Shown here piece by piece: positions 4,901 to 5,862 of a stretch of 5,862 nucleotides of DNA. Numbering within the stretch: position 1 is the first letter of the stretch; the number at the start of each line of letters is the position of its first letter. The notes under the pieces are model-generated. The model did not search any database. It saw only the letters and a program-made list of their open reading frames with translations, and had not been told where the DNA came from. The DNA comes from Acidobacteriota bacterium (GTDB lineage Bacteria; Acidobacteriota; Vicinamibacteria; Vicinamibacterales; CAVVIG01): positions 1 to 5,862 of the forward strand of contig QHWL01000312.1 of the NCBI GenBank assembly GCA_003222555.1, given 5' to 3'. The translations under genes and the position numbers were made by a program.

Positions 4901-5862
4901 ATGAAGCTCGCCTGCGTCGTCCACCGTTTCGGCGCCGACATCGCCGGAGGGTCCGAAAGCCACTGCCGCCTCGTCGCCGAGCATCTGGCGGCAGACCACG
5001 ACGTCACGATCCTGACCACCTGCGCGAAGGATCACGTCACGTGGCAGAACACGTATCCCGCCGGCGTCTCGCAGGCTGGACCGCTGCGCGTGCAGCGCTT
5101 TCCCGTGGATCGCCCGCGATCGCTTCACCGATTCGCGGAGATCAGCGAAATCGTTCTCTCGGGACGCGCGTCGCCGGCGGAGCAGGAGCGGTGGTTCGTC
5201 GAGAACGGACCGCGTGCGTCCGATCTCGTCGAATACCTCCGGCAGCACGGCGCTGAATACGATCGGATCCTTTTCTGGGCCTACCGGTACTATCCGACGT
5301 TTTTTGGTCTGCCTCTGGTGGCCGATCGCGCCCTGCTGGTTCCGACCGCCGAAGAGGATCCACTGATCCGCCTTCCAATTCTGGCGAGGTTCTTCGCGCT
5401 GCCGCGCGGATACATTTTTCTGACTCCCGAGGAAGCCGAGCTGATCGCCAGGCGTGCGGGCGGTCCGCTTGCTCCGTCCTGTATCGTCGGCTCGGGGCTC
5501 GATCCGGCGCTGCCCACGAGCGGATCCCCGCCAGCTGTTGCGGGCGAGTCGATATTGCTCTATCTCGGCAGAATCGATCCGAACAAGGGCTGCGAAACGC
5601 TGCTGCGGTATTTCATCCGATACCAGGAGCGTGGCGGTGCCCCCGCGCCTCTCGTGATGGCCGGTCCGGCGAACATGGAGATCCCCGACCATCCGCTGAT
5701 CGAACGTCTGGGACTGGTCGACCACGCGGCCCGCGAGGCGCTGCTCTCGCGCGCGAGCGTGCTGATGGTACCGTCGCCCTTTGAAAGCCTCAGCCTCGTG
5801 CTGCTGGAAGCCTGGAACTACGGTGTGCCGGCGCTCGTCAACGGCCGCTGCAGCGTGCTGAA
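4901..5862 (+). CDS. Glycosyltransferase, GT-B fold, family 4-like (partial, runs off the right edge)
   Basis: The frame is open from ATG 4901 for 320 codons without a stop. The N-terminal Rossmann half has the GT4-type glycine-rich loop GADIAGGSESH (10-20) followed by LVAEHLA and VTILTTCAKDHVTW. The donor-binding C-terminal half shows YLGRIDPNKGCETLL (221-235) and the EX7E signature Glu295/Glu303 in FESLSLVLLEAWNYGVPALV. This retaining family transfers sugars from nucleotide- (or lipid-) activated donors. The sequence style, including TTCA-x-x-x-VTW and LVPTAEEDP, is that of enzymes in capsule, O-antigen or exopolysaccharide clusters at the cytoplasmic face of the membrane. The donor and acceptor cannot be read. 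It follows the small helical protein by 68 bases containing a half repeat. No clear Shine-Dalgarno precedes the ATG, but the N-terminal MKLACVVHRFGADIAGG fits the family start. Roughly 70-110 residues are probably missing beyond the edge. Confidence 0.92.
   Translation, partial: MKLACVVHRFGADIAGGSESHCRLVAEHLAADHDVTILTTCAKDHVTWQNTYPAGVSQAGPLRVQRFPVDRPRSLHRFAEISEIVLSGRASPAEQERWFVENGPRASDLVEYLRQHGAEYDRILFWAYRYYPTFFGLPLVADRALLVPTAEEDPLIRLPILARFFALPRGYIFLTPEEAELIARRAGGPLAPSCIVGSGLDPALPTSGSPPAVAGESILLYLGRIDPNKGCETLLRYFIRYQERGGAPAPLVMAGPANMEIPDHPLIERLGLVDHAAREALLSRASVLMVPSPFESLSLVLLEAWNYGVPALVNGRCSVL

Noticed and set aside
4829..5725. A 298-codon minus-strand frame opposite the glycosyltransferase
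   Set aside because: It covers the region where the plus frame shows the GT4 glycine loop, and its C-terminal end is just the translated half repeat.

Overview
The window is a high-GC stretch of bacterial chromosome with short intergenic regions. It most resembles an Acidobacteriota genome, possibly a soil Vicinamibacteria-type lineage. That placement is an inference from three things: a left-edge gene that looks like a TonB-type outer-membrane protein with a carboxypeptidase-regulatory-like N-terminus, the style of the glycosyltransferase locus at the right edge, and the intergenic repeats. No rRNA, tRNA, CRISPR array or transposase is visible.

Left part, minus strand: the first 42 codons of a secreted, probably TonB-dependent receptor-like protein (start at 127), preceded upstream by a two-domain glutamine-dependent NAD+ synthetase (nadE, 368-2002). 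A hairpin with a U-tract at 243-267 separates the two. The last ~15 residues of NadE do not look like the family. A family-like ending is readable in another frame, which suggests a small deletion and frameshift at an 8-bp repeat.

Middle part, plus strand, divergent from nadE: three closely spaced genes that probably form one operon. They are a cupin-fold cysteine dioxygenase-like protein (2163-2816), an FAD/NAD(P)-binding ferredoxin-reductase-type oxidoreductase (2853-3575, GTG start with a perfect Shine-Dalgarno) and a HAD-family hydrolase (3585-4247). The divergent promoter region carries a perfect 10-bp inverted repeat next to a GCGA-rich stretch, probably a dispersed palindromic element.

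Right part, plus strand: an inverted-repeat element built from 9-bp units of the type NNCGCAGAG (4278-4349), then a small helical protein whose reading frame is broken once (4376-4832), then a half copy of the same repeat (4837-4867), then the first 320 codons of a GT-B fold, family 4-like glycosyltransferase (4901 to the edge). This looks like the beginning of a cell-surface glycan assembly cluster.

I do not see a clearly new biological system. The items most worth a second look are the two broken reading frames, the paired CGCAGAG repeats flanking the small glycan-locus protein, and that protein itself, which carries a recognisable but unnamed helical region.
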